From contig NZ_BCYR01000012.1 of assembly GCF_001598295.1 (NCBI RefSeq), positions 52,166 through 116,165 on the forward strand: a DNA stretch of 64,000 nucleotides, written 5' to 3'. Positions 52,990-63,304 of this stretch are shown here, piece by piece. This DNA is from Klebsiella ornithinolytica NBRC 105727 = ATCC 31898. Lineage in GTDB: Bacteria > Pseudomonadota > Gammaproteobacteria > Enterobacterales > Enterobacteriaceae. The first letter of the stretch is position 1, and each line of letters opens with the position of its first letter. The notes under the pieces are model-generated. The model was not told the DNA's origin, ran no database searches, and was given only the letters and a program-made list of their open reading frames with translations. The translations under genes were made by a program, and so were the position numbers.

Positions 52990-54003
52990 ATGAAACTTTC
53001 CCGACTTGCTCTGCTGTCCGTTTTCGCGCTGACCAGTTCCCCGGTTTGGGCCGATGGGGTGGTCACCGTTTATTCCGCTGATGGCCTGCATGACGGCGAT
53101 AACAGCTGGTATCAGAACCAGTTCGACGCCTTTACCAAAGCGACGGGCATCAAAGTGCAGTATGTGGAAGGCGGCTCTGGCGCAATCGTTGAGCGGCTGG
53201 CGAAGGAGCGTACCAACCCGCAGGCCGACGTGCTGGTAACCGTTCCGCCGTTTATCCAGCGTGCCAGCAAAGAAAATCTGTTGGCTGAGTTTACGCCGCA
53301 GGGCAGCGAACACATTCCCGGCGCCAATGCCCGTTACTCGCCGCTGGTGAATAACTACCTGACTTTTATCTACAACAGCCAACTGCTGAAAACCGCCCCG
53401 GCCAGCTGGCAGGAACTGCTGGACAGTCGCTACAAAAACAAATTGCAGTACTCGACGCCGGGCCAGGCCGGTGACGGTACTGCGGTAATGCTGCAGGCCT
53501 TTCACAGCCTCGGCGGCAAAGAGGCCGGGTTTGCCTATCTCGGGAAACTGCAGGCCAATAACGTCGGCCCGTCCGCCTCTACCGGCAAGCTGACCGCGTT
53601 AGTGAATAAAGGTGAACTGTTTGTGGCGAACGGCGACCTGCAGATGAACCTGTCGCAAATTGCGCGAAACCCGAATGTGAAAATCTTCTGGCCGGCGGAC
53701 GATAAGGGCGAGCGCAGCGCGCTGGCCCTGCCGTATACCATTGGTCTGGTCCAGAACGGGCCGCAGAGTGAAAACGGTAAAAAGCTGATTAACTTCCTGC
53801 TTGATAAGCAGGCGCAAAGCAGCGTCAGCGCGCTCTCCTGGGGCCTGCCGGTGCGTAGCGATGTGACGCCAACCGACAGTAACTATCGGGCGGCAAAAGC
53901 GGCGCTCGACGGCGTGACAAGCTGGGAACCGAACTGGGACGATGTTGCCGTATCGCTATCGGCGGATATTGCCCGCTGGCATAAAGTGACCGACAGCGAG
54001 TAA
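52990..54003 (+). CDS. phnS: 2-AEP ABC transporter, periplasmic binding protein
   Basis: 337 residues with a signal peptide [21 protein letters not shown]. The mature part is a type 2 (Fbp/spermidine-like) solute-binding protein: [53 protein letters not shown]. Delivers 2-aminoethylphosphonate to PhnUV. First gene of phnSTUV. Confidence 0.94.
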   Translation: MKLSRLALLSVFALTSSPVWADGVVTVYSADGLHDGDNSWYQNQFDAFTKATGIKVQYVEGGSGAIVERLAKERTNPQADVLVTVPPFIQRASKENLLAEFTPQGSEHIPGANARYSPLVNNYLTFIYNSQLLKTAPASWQELLDSRYKNKLQYSTPGQAGDGTAVMLQAFHSLGGKEAGFAYLGKLQANNVGPSASTGKLTALVNKGELFVANGDLQMNLSQIARNPNVKIFWPADDKGERSALALPYTIGLVQNGPQSENGKKLINFLLDKQAQSSVSALSWGLPVRSDVTPTDSNYRAAKAALDGVTSWEPNWDDVAVSLSADIARWHKVTDSE

Positions 54004-54008
54004 GCCTG

Positions 54009-55118
54009 ATGTTGATGAAAACGACTGCCTCCCACTCCCCGTCAATGACGGGGACTTCGGGGATAACCCTCGATTCTCTGCGCGTTGCGTACCACGGGAA
54101 CGTGGTACTAAAACCGCTGTCGCTGACCATTGAGCCGGGCGAAGTGCTGGCGCTGATTGGCCCCTCTGGATCCGGAAAAACCACGGTACTGCGGGCCATT
54201 GCCGGGTTTGTACAGCCGGCGGGTGGACGCATTTTGATTGGTGATACGGATGTGACCGGGCTGCCGCCTTACAAGCGCGGTCTTGCCATGGTGGTACAAA
54301 ACTACGCTCTGTTTCCGCATATGAAGGTCGAGGATAACGTCGCCTTCGGTCTGCGGGCACAAAAGCAGCCGAAAGCGTCGATCGGTGAACGGGTGACCGA
54401 AGCGTTGAAAATTGTGGGCATGGCCGAGTACGCCACGCGCTACCCGCACCAGCTCTCCGGCGGCCAGCAGCAGCGCGTCGCCATTGCGCGAGCCATTGCC
54501 GTTCGCCCGCGGGTGCTGCTGCTCGATGAGCCGCTCTCGGCGCTGGATGCGCAAATTCGCCACAACATGGTGGAAGAAATAGCCCGTCTGCATCGCGAGC
54601 TACCGGAGCTAACCATTCTTTATGTCACCCACGATCAGACCGAAGCGCTGACCCTGGCGGATAAGATTGGCATTATGAAAGACGGGTCAATGATTGCGCA
54701 TGGAGAAACGCATCGGCTTTACCATTATCCGCCTAACCGCTTCAGTGCCGAATTCCTCGGCCGCGCCAATATTCTGCAGGCCACGGCGCTGACGGATACC
54801 TCCGGCCCAGGGCTGGTCAGCGCCAGCTGCGGCGGCGGGTTGGTTCAGGCTTTCAGCCAGGGCGGACAGCATGGTAATAACAAGCTGCTGTGCATTCGCC
54901 CGCAACATATGAGCCTGGCGCCGCGCTCGGCGGCCAGCAACCGGCTTTATGCCACGCTGACGTCAGTACACTGGCAGGGGGATTTGACCCATCTGCTGTG
55001 CGACGTGGCCGGCGAATCGGTGCGTATCGTAATGACGCATGTTAATCCGCTGCCGCGCGCGGGCGATAAGCTGGCGCTCTACTTTGAACCCAACGATGCG
55101 GTCCTGATTGAGGTGTAA
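54009..55118 (+). CDS. phnT: 2-AEP ABC transporter, ATP-binding protein
   Basis: 369 residues. Walker [10 protein letters not shown], signature [14 protein letters not shown], Walker [13 protein letters not shown] and H-loop THDQ are all present; a TOBE-like domain follows residue ~240. Powers PhnUV. Its stop overlaps phnU. Confidence 0.95.
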   Translation: MLMKTTASHSPSMTGTSGITLDSLRVAYHGNVVLKPLSLTIEPGEVLALIGPSGSGKTTVLRAIAGFVQPAGGRILIGDTDVTGLPPYKRGLAMVVQNYALFPHMKVEDNVAFGLRAQKQPKASIGERVTEALKIVGMAEYATRYPHQLSGGQQQRVAIARAIAVRPRVLLLDEPLSALDAQIRHNMVEEIARLHRELPELTILYVTHDQTEALTLADKIGIMKDGSMIAHGETHRLYHYPPNRFSAEFLGRANILQATALTDTSGPGLVSASCGGGLVQAFSQGGQHGNNKLLCIRPQHMSLAPRSAASNRLYATLTSVHWQGDLTHLLCDVAGESVRIVMTHVNPLPRAGDKLALYFEPNDAVLIEV

Positions 55119-55981
55119 TGATGTCGCAGACGTTAACGCTGTCGCGCCCGCTGCCGAACCTGCGTCCCTTCCTGTGGCTCCTGTTGCCGCTGCTGGTGCT
55201 GGCGACGCTGTTTTTCTACCCGCTGCTGCTGATCGCCGAACAGGCGTTGCGCGATACCCGCGGCCATTTGAGCCTCGGGACGTTCTGGCAGGTAATGGAG
55301 TCCCGCCGCTTTATCGGCGCCTTGCTAAATACTTTGCAAATTGCGGTTTTTGCCACGCTTGGCTGTCTGGTGCTGGGCAGCCTGATGGCGGTGATTCTGG
55401 TGTTTATCCCGTTCCCGGGTAGCCAGCTGATTAGCCGGGTGATTGATACTTTTATCGCCCTGCCGACCTTTCTTATCACCCTCGCCTTCACCTTTATTTA
55501 TGGCTCGGCTGGCCTGCTGAACGGCACGCTGATGTCGCTGTTCGATTTTGCGCTGCCGCCGGTGGATTTTCTCTATTCGATTCAGGGCGTGATTCTGGCG
55601 GAAATCACCGTATTTACGCCGCTGGTCATGCGTCCGCTGATGGCCGGACTGCGGCAAATTGATAAAAGTCAGCTGGAGGCGGCGAGTATTCTCGGCGCCC
55701 ACCCGTGGCGGGTCATTGCTGAGGTGATTTTCCCGGCGGCGCTGCCGGCGCTGATGGCGGGGGGCAGTCTGTGTCTGCTGTTAACGACGAACGAGTTCGG
55801 CATCGTACTGTTTATCGGTGCAAAAGGGGTGAACACCCTGCCGATGATGGTCTACAGCAAGGCGATTCTTGAGTCTGATTACAGCGTGGCCTGCATGATT
55901 GCGTTGATTAATATTCTGCTGTCGCTGGGGCTGTTTATGCTCTACCGGCTGGCGGCTGCGCGTACCGGCGTGAGGAGCTAA
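55118..55981 (+). CDS. phnU: 2-AEP ABC transporter permease PhnU
   Basis: 287 residues, about six membrane helices with the EAA loop EAASILGAHPWRVIAEVIFPAALP that docks on PhnT. Inner membrane. Starts on the last base of the phnT stop. Confidence 0.93.
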   Translation: MMSQTLTLSRPLPNLRPFLWLLLPLLVLATLFFYPLLLIAEQALRDTRGHLSLGTFWQVMESRRFIGALLNTLQIAVFATLGCLVLGSLMAVILVFIPFPGSQLISRVIDTFIALPTFLITLAFTFIYGSAGLLNGTLMSLFDFALPPVDFLYSIQGVILAEITVFTPLVMRPLMAGLRQIDKSQLEAASILGAHPWRVIAEVIFPAALPALMAGGSLCLLLTTNEFGIVLFIGAKGVNTLPMMVYSKAILESDYSVACMIALINILLSLGLFMLYRLAAARTGVRS

Positions 55982-55983
55982 CG

Positions 55984-56781
55984 ATGTTAATTTGGTCGCA
56001 TAAAGGCCGCGCGGCGGCGGGAACGCTGGCGGTGGTGTTGTTTGCCGGGTTCTTCTTCCTGCCGCTGTCGGTGATCCTGATGTCCAGTCTGAGTCAGCAG
56101 TGGAACGGCCTGCTGCCGTCCGGATTTACCTTCGGGCATTTTGTGAATGCGTTTCGCGGAGCGGCCTGGGATTCGCTGTTCTCAAGCCTGGTGGTGGGGT
56201 TTTGCGCCAGCTTGTTCGCGTTGCTGTGTGGCATGTGGGCGGCGCTGTCTCTGCGCCAGTTCAGCGCCCGGCTGCAAAAATATCTTGGTCTGGCGTTTTA
56301 TCTTCCCAGCGCGATTCCTTCCGTGTCGGTGGGGTTAGGGATTCTGGTGGCTTTCAGTCAGGGACCGCTAAGGATGAATGGCACTTTCTGGATTGTACTG
56401 GCGGCCCACTTTGTCCTGATTTCGGCATTTACCTTTAGCAACGTCTCCACCGGGCTGGCGCGTATTTCGCCGGATATCGAAAATGTCGCCTCTTGCCTGG
56501 GCGCCTCGCCGTGGTATCGCCTGCGCTACGTGACGTTACCGCTGATGACGCCGTGGATGATCTCCGCGCTGGCGCTCAGTCTGTCGCTGTCGATGGGGGA
56601 GCTGGGGGCAACGGTAATGATTTATCCGCCGGGTTGGACGACGCTGCCGGTCACCATTTTCAGTCTGACCGATCGCGGGAATATTGCCGATGGCTCGGCG
56701 CTGACCATCGTGCTGGCGGGGGTGACGCTGCTGCTGATGATTAAGCTTGAGCGCATCGCTCGCCGATTGAGCCTGAGATAA
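55984..56781 (+). CDS. phnV: 2-AEP ABC transporter permease PhnV
   Basis: 265 residues, six helices, EAA-like loop ENVASCLGASPWYRLRYVTLPLM. Second membrane subunit of the importer, last gene of phnSTUV. A REP-like palindrome follows its stop. Confidence 0.93.
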   Translation: MLIWSHKGRAAAGTLAVVLFAGFFFLPLSVILMSSLSQQWNGLLPSGFTFGHFVNAFRGAAWDSLFSSLVVGFCASLFALLCGMWAALSLRQFSARLQKYLGLAFYLPSAIPSVSVGLGILVAFSQGPLRMNGTFWIVLAAHFVLISAFTFSNVSTGLARISPDIENVASCLGASPWYRLRYVTLPLMTPWMISALALSLSLSMGELGATVMIYPPGWTTLPVTIFSLTDRGNIADGSALTIVLAGVTLLLMIKLERIARRLSLR

Positions 56782-56785
56782 GATT

Positions 56786-56812
56786 TCCCCGGTAGCGTGA
56801 CGCTTACCGGGG
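56786..56812. repeat. REP-like palindrome after phnV
   Basis: CCCCGGTAGCGTGACGCTTA then CCGGGG; closely similar to the elements at 52752 and 2319. It lies between converging genes and may define both mRNA ends. Confidence 0.65.
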
Positions 56813-56870
56813 GGAGGTACCTTGTCAAGCGGACTGGCGTCACACGCCGCCTCCGGGGCAAGCTATGGCA

Positions 56871-58256
56871 TCAGAACCACGCTTCAAACATGCCGCCGAC
56901 GTTCAGGGAGTCCAGCTGCTCGTCGCGGGTGCCGTTCACCTTCGCGGTATGGTTATTATCGACCTGACCGCCGGTGACGTAGAAGCGCAGCATCGGACGG
57001 AACTCCGGCCCCATCCCGATGGCGATGTTCTGCGACAGCGTCAGCTTCCAGCCGTGGTTATCCCCGCCCTGATCGTAGTCAACGCGCTGGTAGCCCGCCT
57101 CCAGCCAGGTGGAGTGCACATCGTTCCAGAAGTACATCGGACGGACGATGGCGCCGTAGTTCTTGCGGTTGTCGGTGTTGTCCTTGCTGTTGTCATAGTC
57201 ATGGAAGGCCAACAAGTATTCGACCTGCGCCTGCCGGGTGAACTTATAGTTACCTTCGAAGCTGGCGTAGACGGTGGTCAACCCGTCCGTTTTGTTGTAA
57301 ACGCTGTTATCGGCGTTATCGGAATAGCGCAGGATAACTTTGTTCACGCCGCTGTCGTCGCTGTTGGCGTGGCTCAACAGCAGTCCGCCCTGCCAGGCAT
57401 CAATCTGCGCATCGTTGTCCACCGCTTTGGAGTCAAAGCCGTAGTTGGCGTAGACCTCGACATCGATGGGGCCGGCCTTAATGTTGTGGGTTTTGGTGGT
57501 CAGCGCATAGTGACCGTCGTCGCCGGTACCGGAGCCGCCGGTACAGGTGATGCGCGACGGGTTAGACTCATCGGCCATGACTTCCGGACTACAGGACTCG
57601 ACCTGCGAAACCGCGGCGACATCGAACTGAACGCCGCCGATATCGAAGTTTTTCACCCCGGCGCCCTGGCCGTCGTGGTTCATCCAGAAGTAGTCGTTGA
57701 TCCCCTGCTGTGGACGCTGGTGGAAGTCACGACCGGCCCAGATATAGGCGCCGGGATTGGATGCCAACACGTTGGTGACGCCAACATAGGCCTTCTTGAG
57801 GTTAACTTCGTCGCTCCAGTGGTCGAACATCACGTTGATATCCCAGATGGCGCCCTGGCTGCTCTTAAAGGCTTTGGTAATCTGGAACTCGCCGCCGTTG
57901 CCTTCGTTACCCAGACGACCAATCGCCGAGGCGCCGTTATAGGAGCCATCGACGCCAACGAACTTCTGATCGCCGCTCTGGAACTGGGCGCCGTAGCGGG
58001 CGTAGCCGCTAAACTTCAGACCGAACGGAATCGCCATATCCGGCGAAGCGGCGGTGGTTTGCGGGTTGGTCATGACGTCCACTTTCTTATTGGCGGCGGC
58101 ATCAATTTTAGTCTGACGATCCGCCAGCGCCTTATCGACGGCTTTCGCCACAATGGCGTCAATTTGTTCCTGAGTAAAATCTTGTGCAAGTACAGAAATT
58201 GGACACAGCGCGGCCACGACCGCCATTGCTAATGGCAGCATTTTTACAGTTTTCAT
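56871..58256 (-). CDS. LamB-family carbohydrate porin
   Basis: 461 residues with signal peptide MKTVKMLPLAMAVVAALCPI (cleaved after VLA). The mature N-terminus has a short coiled-coil-like stretch (QEQIDAIVAKAVDKALADRQ), then the 18-strand maltoporin-type barrel: GLKFSGYARYGAQF, AIGRLGNEGNGGEFQI, WAGRDFHQRPQQGINDYFW and the C-terminal GGMFEAWF ending in Phe. Last gene on the PTS strand, so it probably passes the same sugar through the outer membrane. Confidence 0.88.
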   Translation of the reverse strand: MKTVKMLPLAMAVVAALCPISVLAQDFTQEQIDAIVAKAVDKALADRQTKIDAAANKKVDVMTNPQTTAASPDMAIPFGLKFSGYARYGAQFQSGDQKFVGVDGSYNGASAIGRLGNEGNGGEFQITKAFKSSQGAIWDINVMFDHWSDEVNLKKAYVGVTNVLASNPGAYIWAGRDFHQRPQQGINDYFWMNHDGQGAGVKNFDIGGVQFDVAAVSQVESCSPEVMADESNPSRITCTGGSGTGDDGHYALTTKTHNIKAGPIDVEVYANYGFDSKAVDNDAQIDAWQGGLLLSHANSDDSGVNKVILRYSDNADNSVYNKTDGLTTVYASFEGNYKFTRQAQVEYLLAFHDYDNSKDNTDNRKNYGAIVRPMYFWNDVHSTWLEAGYQRVDYDQGGDNHGWKLTLSQNIAIGMGPEFRPMLRFYVTGGQVDNNHTAKVNGTRDEQLDSLNVGGMFEAWF

Positions 58257-58280
58257 AATTATCTCGCTTTTAATAATTCA

Positions 58281-58410
58281 TATATATCCTAAATAGTTCG
58301 AGTTGCAGGAAGGCGGCAAGGGAGTGAATCCCGATGAGCTTACTTTGGTCAGTGATTCGGGTAAGCGAGCGCAGCCAACGCACATGCAGCTTGAAATATG
58401 ACGGATATAT
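58281..58410. repeat. ERIC element upstream of the porin gene
   Basis: About 130 bases: GTTGCAGGAAGGCGGCAAG, GTGAATCCCGATGAGCTTAC and CGAGCGCAGCCAACGCACATG are ERIC blocks. Opposite orientation to the copy at 8475-8600. It lies between the PTS IIA gene and the porin gene of the same strand. Confidence 0.85.
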
Positions 58411-58483
58411 TCAGATAATAGCCATCCCGCCAGGATTAGCTGGTGTATTTATTTCGGGCGCAGTTGTTAAGTATTTATATAAA

Positions 58484-58786
58484 TTAACGCTGGTATAAAT
58501 GAATTAATTCTTCTGAAAATTCACGCGCCAGCAGTGAATTCATTAAATGATCCTGAGCGTGCACCATAATTAACGTCATTGGCTGGTGCGCCTCACCGGC
58601 GTCCTGCTCGATGAGCCGGGTCTGCATCAGGTGTGCGCGGCGAGCATAGCCGTCGGCTTCATTCAGGAGTAATTTGGCTTCATTAATATTTCCGCTACGG
58701 GCGGCATGTAACGCTTCAAAACATAATGAGCGTGACTGTCCCGCATTCACGATAATTTCCATTACCGCTTCTTCTAGATCAATCAT
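58484..58786 (-). CDS. PTS lactose/cellobiose-family IIA
   Basis: 100 residues from MIDLEEAVMEIIVNAGQ, with AGGTAA six bases upstream. Trimeric helical IIA; the phosphorylated His is His76 in IMVHAQDHLM. Passes phosphate from HPr to the IIB at 60258. The 134-base gap after the IIC gene carries a small hairpin. Confidence 0.92.
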   Translation of the reverse strand: MIDLEEAVMEIIVNAGQSRSLCFEALHAARSGNINEAKLLLNEADGYARRAHLMQTRLIEQDAGEAHQPMTLIMVHAQDHLMNSLLAREFSEELIHLYQR

Positions 58787-58828
58787 AATATTACCTGAGG
58801 TGATTAACTTTATTATTAAAAGAATATA

Positions 58829-58847
58829 GCGAAAATTCCTTTTTCGC
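58829..58847 (-). terminator. Hairpin before the IIA gene
   Basis: GCGAAAA / TTTTCGC stem in the IIC-IIA gap. May lower or stabilise part of the transcript; not a canonical terminator. Confidence 0.4.
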
Positions 58848-58920
58848 ATTATTCCGGGAATGGTGATGTTTTATTATTTAAATTTTACGGAAAACAGGCC
58901 GCCAGCGGTATTTCCCCTGA

Positions 58921-60246
58921 TTACTGGCTAACGGTTTCGGCAACCGGTACGGTATTTTTTGCTTTTTCTACTTCAGTTTTCATTAAAGAGCGTTCATAGG
59001 CGCGCAGGAACGGCAGGTAGATAACCGCTGACATCACCATGCAAATGAGGCACATGATGACCGGACTTAATGTCCAGTTAGCCGCCCATGAGGCGCCGAC
59101 AGGAGCTGGCGTGGTCCATGGCGTCAGCGAGACAACCTGTGTCAGCCAGCCGAGACGGGTGGCGCCATAGGCCAGGATAGCGTTGATCATCGGGACGAAA
59201 ACGAACGGGATAAACATCATCGGGTTCATAATGATCGGCGCGCCAAACAGGATCGGCTCATTAATATTGAAGAAGCTCGGCACGATGCCCATTTTGCCGA
59301 TGGTCCGCAGGTGCGCCACGCGGCTACGCAGCAGCAGAAACGCCAGCGGTAAGGTCGACCCGACGCCGCCAATCAGGAGATAGTGGTCCCAGAAACCTTG
59401 CAGATAAACGTGCGGCAGGGCGGCACCGGCTGCCAGAGCCGCCTGGTTTGCCGACAGGTTTGCCATCCAGAACGGGTTCATAATGCCGGTGACAATCAGC
59501 GAGCCGTGGATCCCGGCAAACCAGAAAATCTGGCACATCAGCACGGAAAGCAGAATCGCGGGCAGGGAGTCGGAAGCGGAGACCAGCGGTGCCAGCAGGT
59601 GCATAATCGCCTGCGGCAGAATCATTCCGGTCTGGGCTTCAATAAACAGATTCAGCGGATGCAGGGTACCAATCACCACCAGTACCGGGATGAGAATTTC
59701 AAACGAACGGGCGACGCCGGTTGGCACCTCTTTCGGCAGGCGAATGGTGATGTTGTTCTGTTTCAGCCACGCGTAGACGCGGGTGGAGTAAATGGCGGTA
59801 ATCAGCGCGGTGAAAATTCCCTGACCTGACAGGTACTGCGTCGAGATTTTACCGTCAGCATAAGGGGCCGCCACCAGTAAAAAGGCCATAAATGCCAGCA
59901 GGCCGGACATCACCGGGTCGAGTTGAAACTGGCGTCCCAGGCTGGCGCCAATACCGACGGAGATAAAGAAGGTCATCACCCCCATGCTCAGGTTGAACGG
60001 CAGCATCAGCTGTTCGCGGTACTGCTGCGAGAAATCCAGCCAGCCGCGGGCAAAACCGTTGGCGGTGTCCGGTGAAAAGGGGGGAAAGATAAATACCAGC
60101 ATGAAAGAGCCGATGATCATAAACGGCAATGCGGCAGTGAAGCCATCGCGAATAGCAATAACGTACTTCTGCTGCCCAAGGCGTCCTGCCAGCGGAGTAA
60201 TAGATTGCTCGATCACGGCAATCATGGACTGATACAGAGAGCTCAT
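58921..60246 (-). CDS. PTS lactose/cellobiose-family IIC permease
   Basis: 441 residues, about ten membrane helices, inner membrane. PLAGRLGQQKYVIAIRDGFTAALPFMIIGSF and NINEPILFGAPIIMNPMMFIPF are the hallmark motifs of cellobiose/chitobiose IIC. ATG at 60244-60246 preferred: AGAGGT lies six bases upstream; a GTG two codons earlier is too close. Sugar unknown, probably a beta-glucoside or chitooligosaccharide. Confidence 0.92.
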   Translation of the reverse strand: MSSLYQSMIAVIEQSITPLAGRLGQQKYVIAIRDGFTAALPFMIIGSFMLVFIFPPFSPDTANGFARGWLDFSQQYREQLMLPFNLSMGVMTFFISVGIGASLGRQFQLDPVMSGLLAFMAFLLVAAPYADGKISTQYLSGQGIFTALITAIYSTRVYAWLKQNNITIRLPKEVPTGVARSFEILIPVLVVIGTLHPLNLFIEAQTGMILPQAIMHLLAPLVSASDSLPAILLSVLMCQIFWFAGIHGSLIVTGIMNPFWMANLSANQAALAAGAALPHVYLQGFWDHYLLIGGVGSTLPLAFLLLRSRVAHLRTIGKMGIVPSFFNINEPILFGAPIIMNPMMFIPFVFVPMINAILAYGATRLGWLTQVVSLTPWTTPAPVGASWAANWTLSPVIMCLICMVMSAVIYLPFLRAYERSLMKTEVEKAKNTVPVAETVSQ

Positions 60247-60257
60247 TTGCACACCTC

Positions 60258-60572
60258 TTATTGCGCCGGATTAATCAGCGACAGCGCATAATCCAGGACG
60301 TTATCTCCCCGTTGCATCCCGTAGTCCATGGCATTAATGGGCTGGACCGGAATATTCAGGGAGGCGGCTTTTTCTGACAACGTTTTCAACATGTATTTCA
60401 CCTGCGGGCCGAGAAGCACCACCTGGTACTGCGGAAACTGCATGTCAAATTCGGAAACGCCGTAGGCGTCAATCTGCACCGGCAGGTTACGTTCTTTCGC
60501 CACGTCGACCATCTTCCTGACCAGTAAACTTGTGGACATCCCGGCAGAGCAGCACAGCATAATCTTGAACAT
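60258..60572 (-). CDS. PTS lactose/cellobiose-family IIB
   Basis: 104 residues from MFKIMLCCSAGMSTSLLV; the phospho-Cys is Cys8 before SAGMSTS. First gene of the PTS set, 11 bases ahead of IIC. A GTG two codons upstream (60578) is an alternative start. Divergent from the LacI gene with operator-like dyads between. Confidence 0.93.
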   Translation of the reverse strand: MFKIMLCCSAGMSTSLLVRKMVDVAKERNLPVQIDAYGVSEFDMQFPQYQVVLLGPQVKYMLKTLSEKAASLNIPVQPINAMDYGMQRGDNVLDYALSLINPAQ

Positions 60573-60627
60573 CGACACTCATCCTCAAAATGTAAAAAGT
60601 TATTGCGTGGATGATTTGATATCAGAC

Positions 60628-60767
60628 GGAAACCGGTTTCCATTCATAAAAAACAGAACTGTGATGACTGTCAAGATCTTCTCCTTATAGCGCTAATTAA
60701 TTGGATTTTGCTCACAGATTTCGGCCGGTTTGGCGCTGTTTTTCCATGAAACGGAAAATCGGTTTCC
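60628..60767. promoter_or_regulatory. Two LacI-type operators in the PTS/lacI gap
   Basis: GGAAACCGGTTTCC (60628-60641) is a perfect palindrome beside the IIB promoter; GGAAAATCGGTTTCC (60753-60767) is a near copy 125 bases away, toward the regulator gene. A further half-site GGAAACGG lies near 60778. The central CG and GAAA-type arms are usual for LacI-family operators, and the spacing would allow a DNA loop. The whole gap is 60573-60866. Confidence 0.8.
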
Positions 60768-60866
60768 AAATGAAAATGGAAACGGATATACTGGCGATGG
60801 TTATAATTGAAGCGATTCAGGGCCGGGGATGTACAGGGATCGGACGGGCCCTGTCAGGGGATAATG

Positions 60867-61808
60867 ATGTCTACAATCAATGATGTATCACGTTTAGCAG
60901 GGGTGTCCAAAGCCACTGTCTCTCGGGTATTGAGCGGTTCGCGCGGAGTCAAAGAGGCCAGCCGTCAGGCGGTACTGCAGGCGGCAGAAGAACTCAATTA
61001 CCGGCCCAATATGATAGCCCAGTCGCTGCTTAGCCAGAGCACCGGCTGTATCGGCGTGATTTGTGCTCAGGATAATATTAATCAAACGACCAGCTATCTG
61101 TATGCCCTGGAAAAACAGCTGAGCCTGCATCAGAAGCATCTGCTGCTCCGCTTTGCCAACACGCGTGCCGGCGTGATGAGCGCCCTCGAAGAGCTCAGCT
61201 GCGGCCTGTGTGATGATGTGTTGATTATCGGCGCGCGATTTCCATTAAATATTGACCGGCCGGATGTGGCGCTGATTGACTGCCTGGAAAGCGAAGGGGT
61301 GAACAATATTCAGTTTGACCACGCATTTGCGGCGGAAACGGCCTGTAACTACCTGATTAGCCAGGGGCGCCGACAGATTGCGTTAATTCATCCTGAAGGG
61401 AGCGGCTTTGCCGACCAGGTTTTGCTCGGCTACAAACATGCGCTGGAAAAAAATTTCCTGCCGTTTAATCGCAACCTGGTATTCCTCGACAGCACCTCGC
61501 CGTCGGTGGCGGTGCAGGAGCTGGTGAACAATGCGACAACCTTGAATTTCAATGCGTTACTGGTTGCCGATGAGCAACAGGCTCAGCACATTGTGCCGCA
61601 GCTGCTGGCGTTCAACCGGGCGGTGCCGGAAAAAGTCATGGTATTCAGCCTGGCCGGATCGTTACAGCTGCCCGGTATTCCGACCATTCCGGCGATTGAG
61701 TATTCGATGGACGCCATGGCGGCGCGCATCGTCAGCTGGCTGACGGAAAAAACCCAGATGCTCGGCGGCAGCATGTTGCGCGGTGATTTAATTATTCCGA
61801 AGCGCTGA
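60867..61808 (+). CDS. LacI-family regulator of the PTS operon
   Basis: 313 residues from MSTINDVSRLAGVSKATVSR; AGGGGA is six bases upstream. The helix-turn-helix and hinge (RPNMIAQSLLSQSTGCIGVI) are followed by a periplasmic-binding-like domain. Probably represses the divergent PTS genes and its own gene; ligand unknown. Confidence 0.92.
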   Translation: MSTINDVSRLAGVSKATVSRVLSGSRGVKEASRQAVLQAAEELNYRPNMIAQSLLSQSTGCIGVICAQDNINQTTSYLYALEKQLSLHQKHLLLRFANTRAGVMSALEELSCGLCDDVLIIGARFPLNIDRPDVALIDCLESEGVNNIQFDHAFAAETACNYLISQGRRQIALIHPEGSGFADQVLLGYKHALEKNFLPFNRNLVFLDSTSPSVAVQELVNNATTLNFNALLVADEQQAQHIVPQLLAFNRAVPEKVMVFSLAGSLQLPGIPTIPAIEYSMDAMAARIVSWLTEKTQMLGGSMLRGDLIIPKR

Positions 61809-61902
61809 GCGCCCTTCCTGAATCCTGCCGCGTGCGCTTTTCAGGGGGGCCGCCGCGCTGGCACCGTTCGACGGCAAAGCGTTGGCGGCAAAGCTGAGGC
61901 GA

Positions 61903-62193
61903 TTATGTTTCCGGGCAGCTGATTTTATCGATGGCTGCCTGATAACCCTTCTGGTTATTTCGCTCTTTCGCCAGCGTGGCTTCCCGGACATATTCCTGAT
62001 TTGCCTGAGAGGCGAGGATTTTATTGGCAAAATCGGTATCGCTCAGGGCCGTTTTTGGTGCGCATTTCTCTTTCACCGCTTTCAACACCAGCTGCTTTTG
62101 TTGCTCGAACTGCAGGCTCTTCAGCGGTGATTCGGCCCAGGCCGCCGTCGCGCTGAGGGTAGTAACCAGGCACAATATCCAACACGCTTTCAT
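61903..62193 (-). CDS. yicS: YicS-like periplasmic protein
   Basis: 96 residues with signal peptide (MKACWILCLVTTLSATAAWA). Mature ESPLKSLQFEQQ and C-terminal ERNNQKGYQAAIDKISCP resemble E. coli YicS, including two Cys that could form a disulphide. GAGGAGA precedes the ATG. Function unknown. Confidence 0.8.
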   Translation of the reverse strand: MKACWILCLVTTLSATAAWAESPLKSLQFEQQKQLVLKAVKEKCAPKTALSDTDFANKILASQANQEYVREATLAKERNNQKGYQAAIDKISCPET

Positions 62194-62286
62194 GGTGCTT
62201 CTCCTCAAATAGTAGCTTCAGTCAACTATATGCGCAGGATGCGAAACACGCAAATTATCAGGAAGTTAAGTTGTTTAAAATCAGAT

Positions 62287-63189
62287 CTATGCTACCCGAA
62301 CCCGGCGTCGGGAATCCACGGCGATTAGCACCACGGAGGAAAGAATCAGCAGAGTACCGAGCCAGTCCGGTAGCGTAAAGGTGATGCCCAGTAGCATGAG
62401 CGACAGCAGCGCGCTGCTCAGCGGTTCGGCGCAGCTGAGAATCCCCGCTTTTGCGCCGCCAATTTTCTGTGCCCCGTTTAAATAGAGGCTGAAGGTCAGC
62501 GAAGTGCCGATCACCACCAGATAGAAGAAAGCCAGCAGCAGACGGCCATTGACGACAAAGTGGGTACCCTGGCCACCGTAGAACGGCAGCAGCATTGCCC
62601 CTCCCAGCAGCATACTCCAGCCGACGATCGGCAGGGTGCCGTATCGGGCGATGAGCGTTGACGGCCAGGTGGTGTAGAACGCGGCGGCAAATGCTGACGC
62701 CACTCCCCAGAGCAGCGCCGACGGCGAAATGGACAACGTGGTGGGATTGCCGTGGGTTACCAGCAGGAACGTGCCTGCCAGCGATGTCCCGATGGCGGCC
62801 AGCACCAGCGGCCCCGGTCGTGTTTTGCGGGCCAGCGCAAACCAGGCGACGATAATGGTCGGCGACAGGAACTGCAGCACCGTCGCGGTCGCGGCGTTCG
62901 ATTTCTCGATGGTCATCAGGAAGGTGTACTGCACGGTCAGCGCGCCACACAGCGAGAAGAACAGCAGGCTGAAGGCATCTTTGCGGTTTTGCAGGACGCG
63001 AAAAATTTTGTCGCCGTGCACAAAGGAGAGCATCAGGAGAATCAGGCCAGCGAACAGCAGACGCGTCATGGTCAGAAACGGCGATGACATCTGGCTTTGC
63101 TGCATAATGTACTGTGCGCAAACGCCGGAACTGCCCCATAGCACCGCGGCTATCAATACGTTCAGCATCCCTTTTTTGCTGGAGCCCAT
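62287..63189 (-). CDS. yicL: EamA/DMT transporter YicL
   Basis: 300-residue inner-membrane protein with ten helices in two EamA repeats, close to E. coli YicL ([76 protein letters not shown]). Substrate unknown. GAGGAAAAG precedes the ATG. Confidence 0.93.
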   Translation of the reverse strand: MGSSKKGMLNVLIAAVLWGSSGVCAQYIMQQSQMSSPFLTMTRLLFAGLILLMLSFVHGDKIFRVLQNRKDAFSLLFFSLCGALTVQYTFLMTIEKSNAATATVLQFLSPTIIVAWFALARKTRPGPLVLAAIGTSLAGTFLLVTHGNPTTLSISPSALLWGVASAFAAAFYTTWPSTLIARYGTLPIVGWSMLLGGAMLLPFYGGQGTHFVVNGRLLLAFFYLVVIGTSLTFSLYLNGAQKIGGAKAGILSCAEPLSSALLSLMLLGITFTLPDWLGTLLILSSVVLIAVDSRRRVRVA

Positions 63190-63304
63190 CTTTTCCTCGA
63201 ATGAAATAGCGCAAAGGACGCATCATAGCATGAGCCAGCGAGGAGCAACGGGCAGGAAATGGTAGTCGGGCAGCAAACTGCATGGGGCTTAGTGGCAGGA
63301 GAAG

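Noticed and set aside
56865..58232. 455-codon open frame on the plus strand opposite the porin gene
   Set aside because: It is the antisense of a clear LamB-type porin with signal peptide and family motifs; the frame lacks a ribosome site and its valine-rich composition is that of a shadow frame.
62258..63283. 341-codon frame on the minus strand overlapping yicL in another phase
   Set aside because: yicL matches its family over the full length; the overlapping frame is low-complexity in Arg/His and has no known domain.
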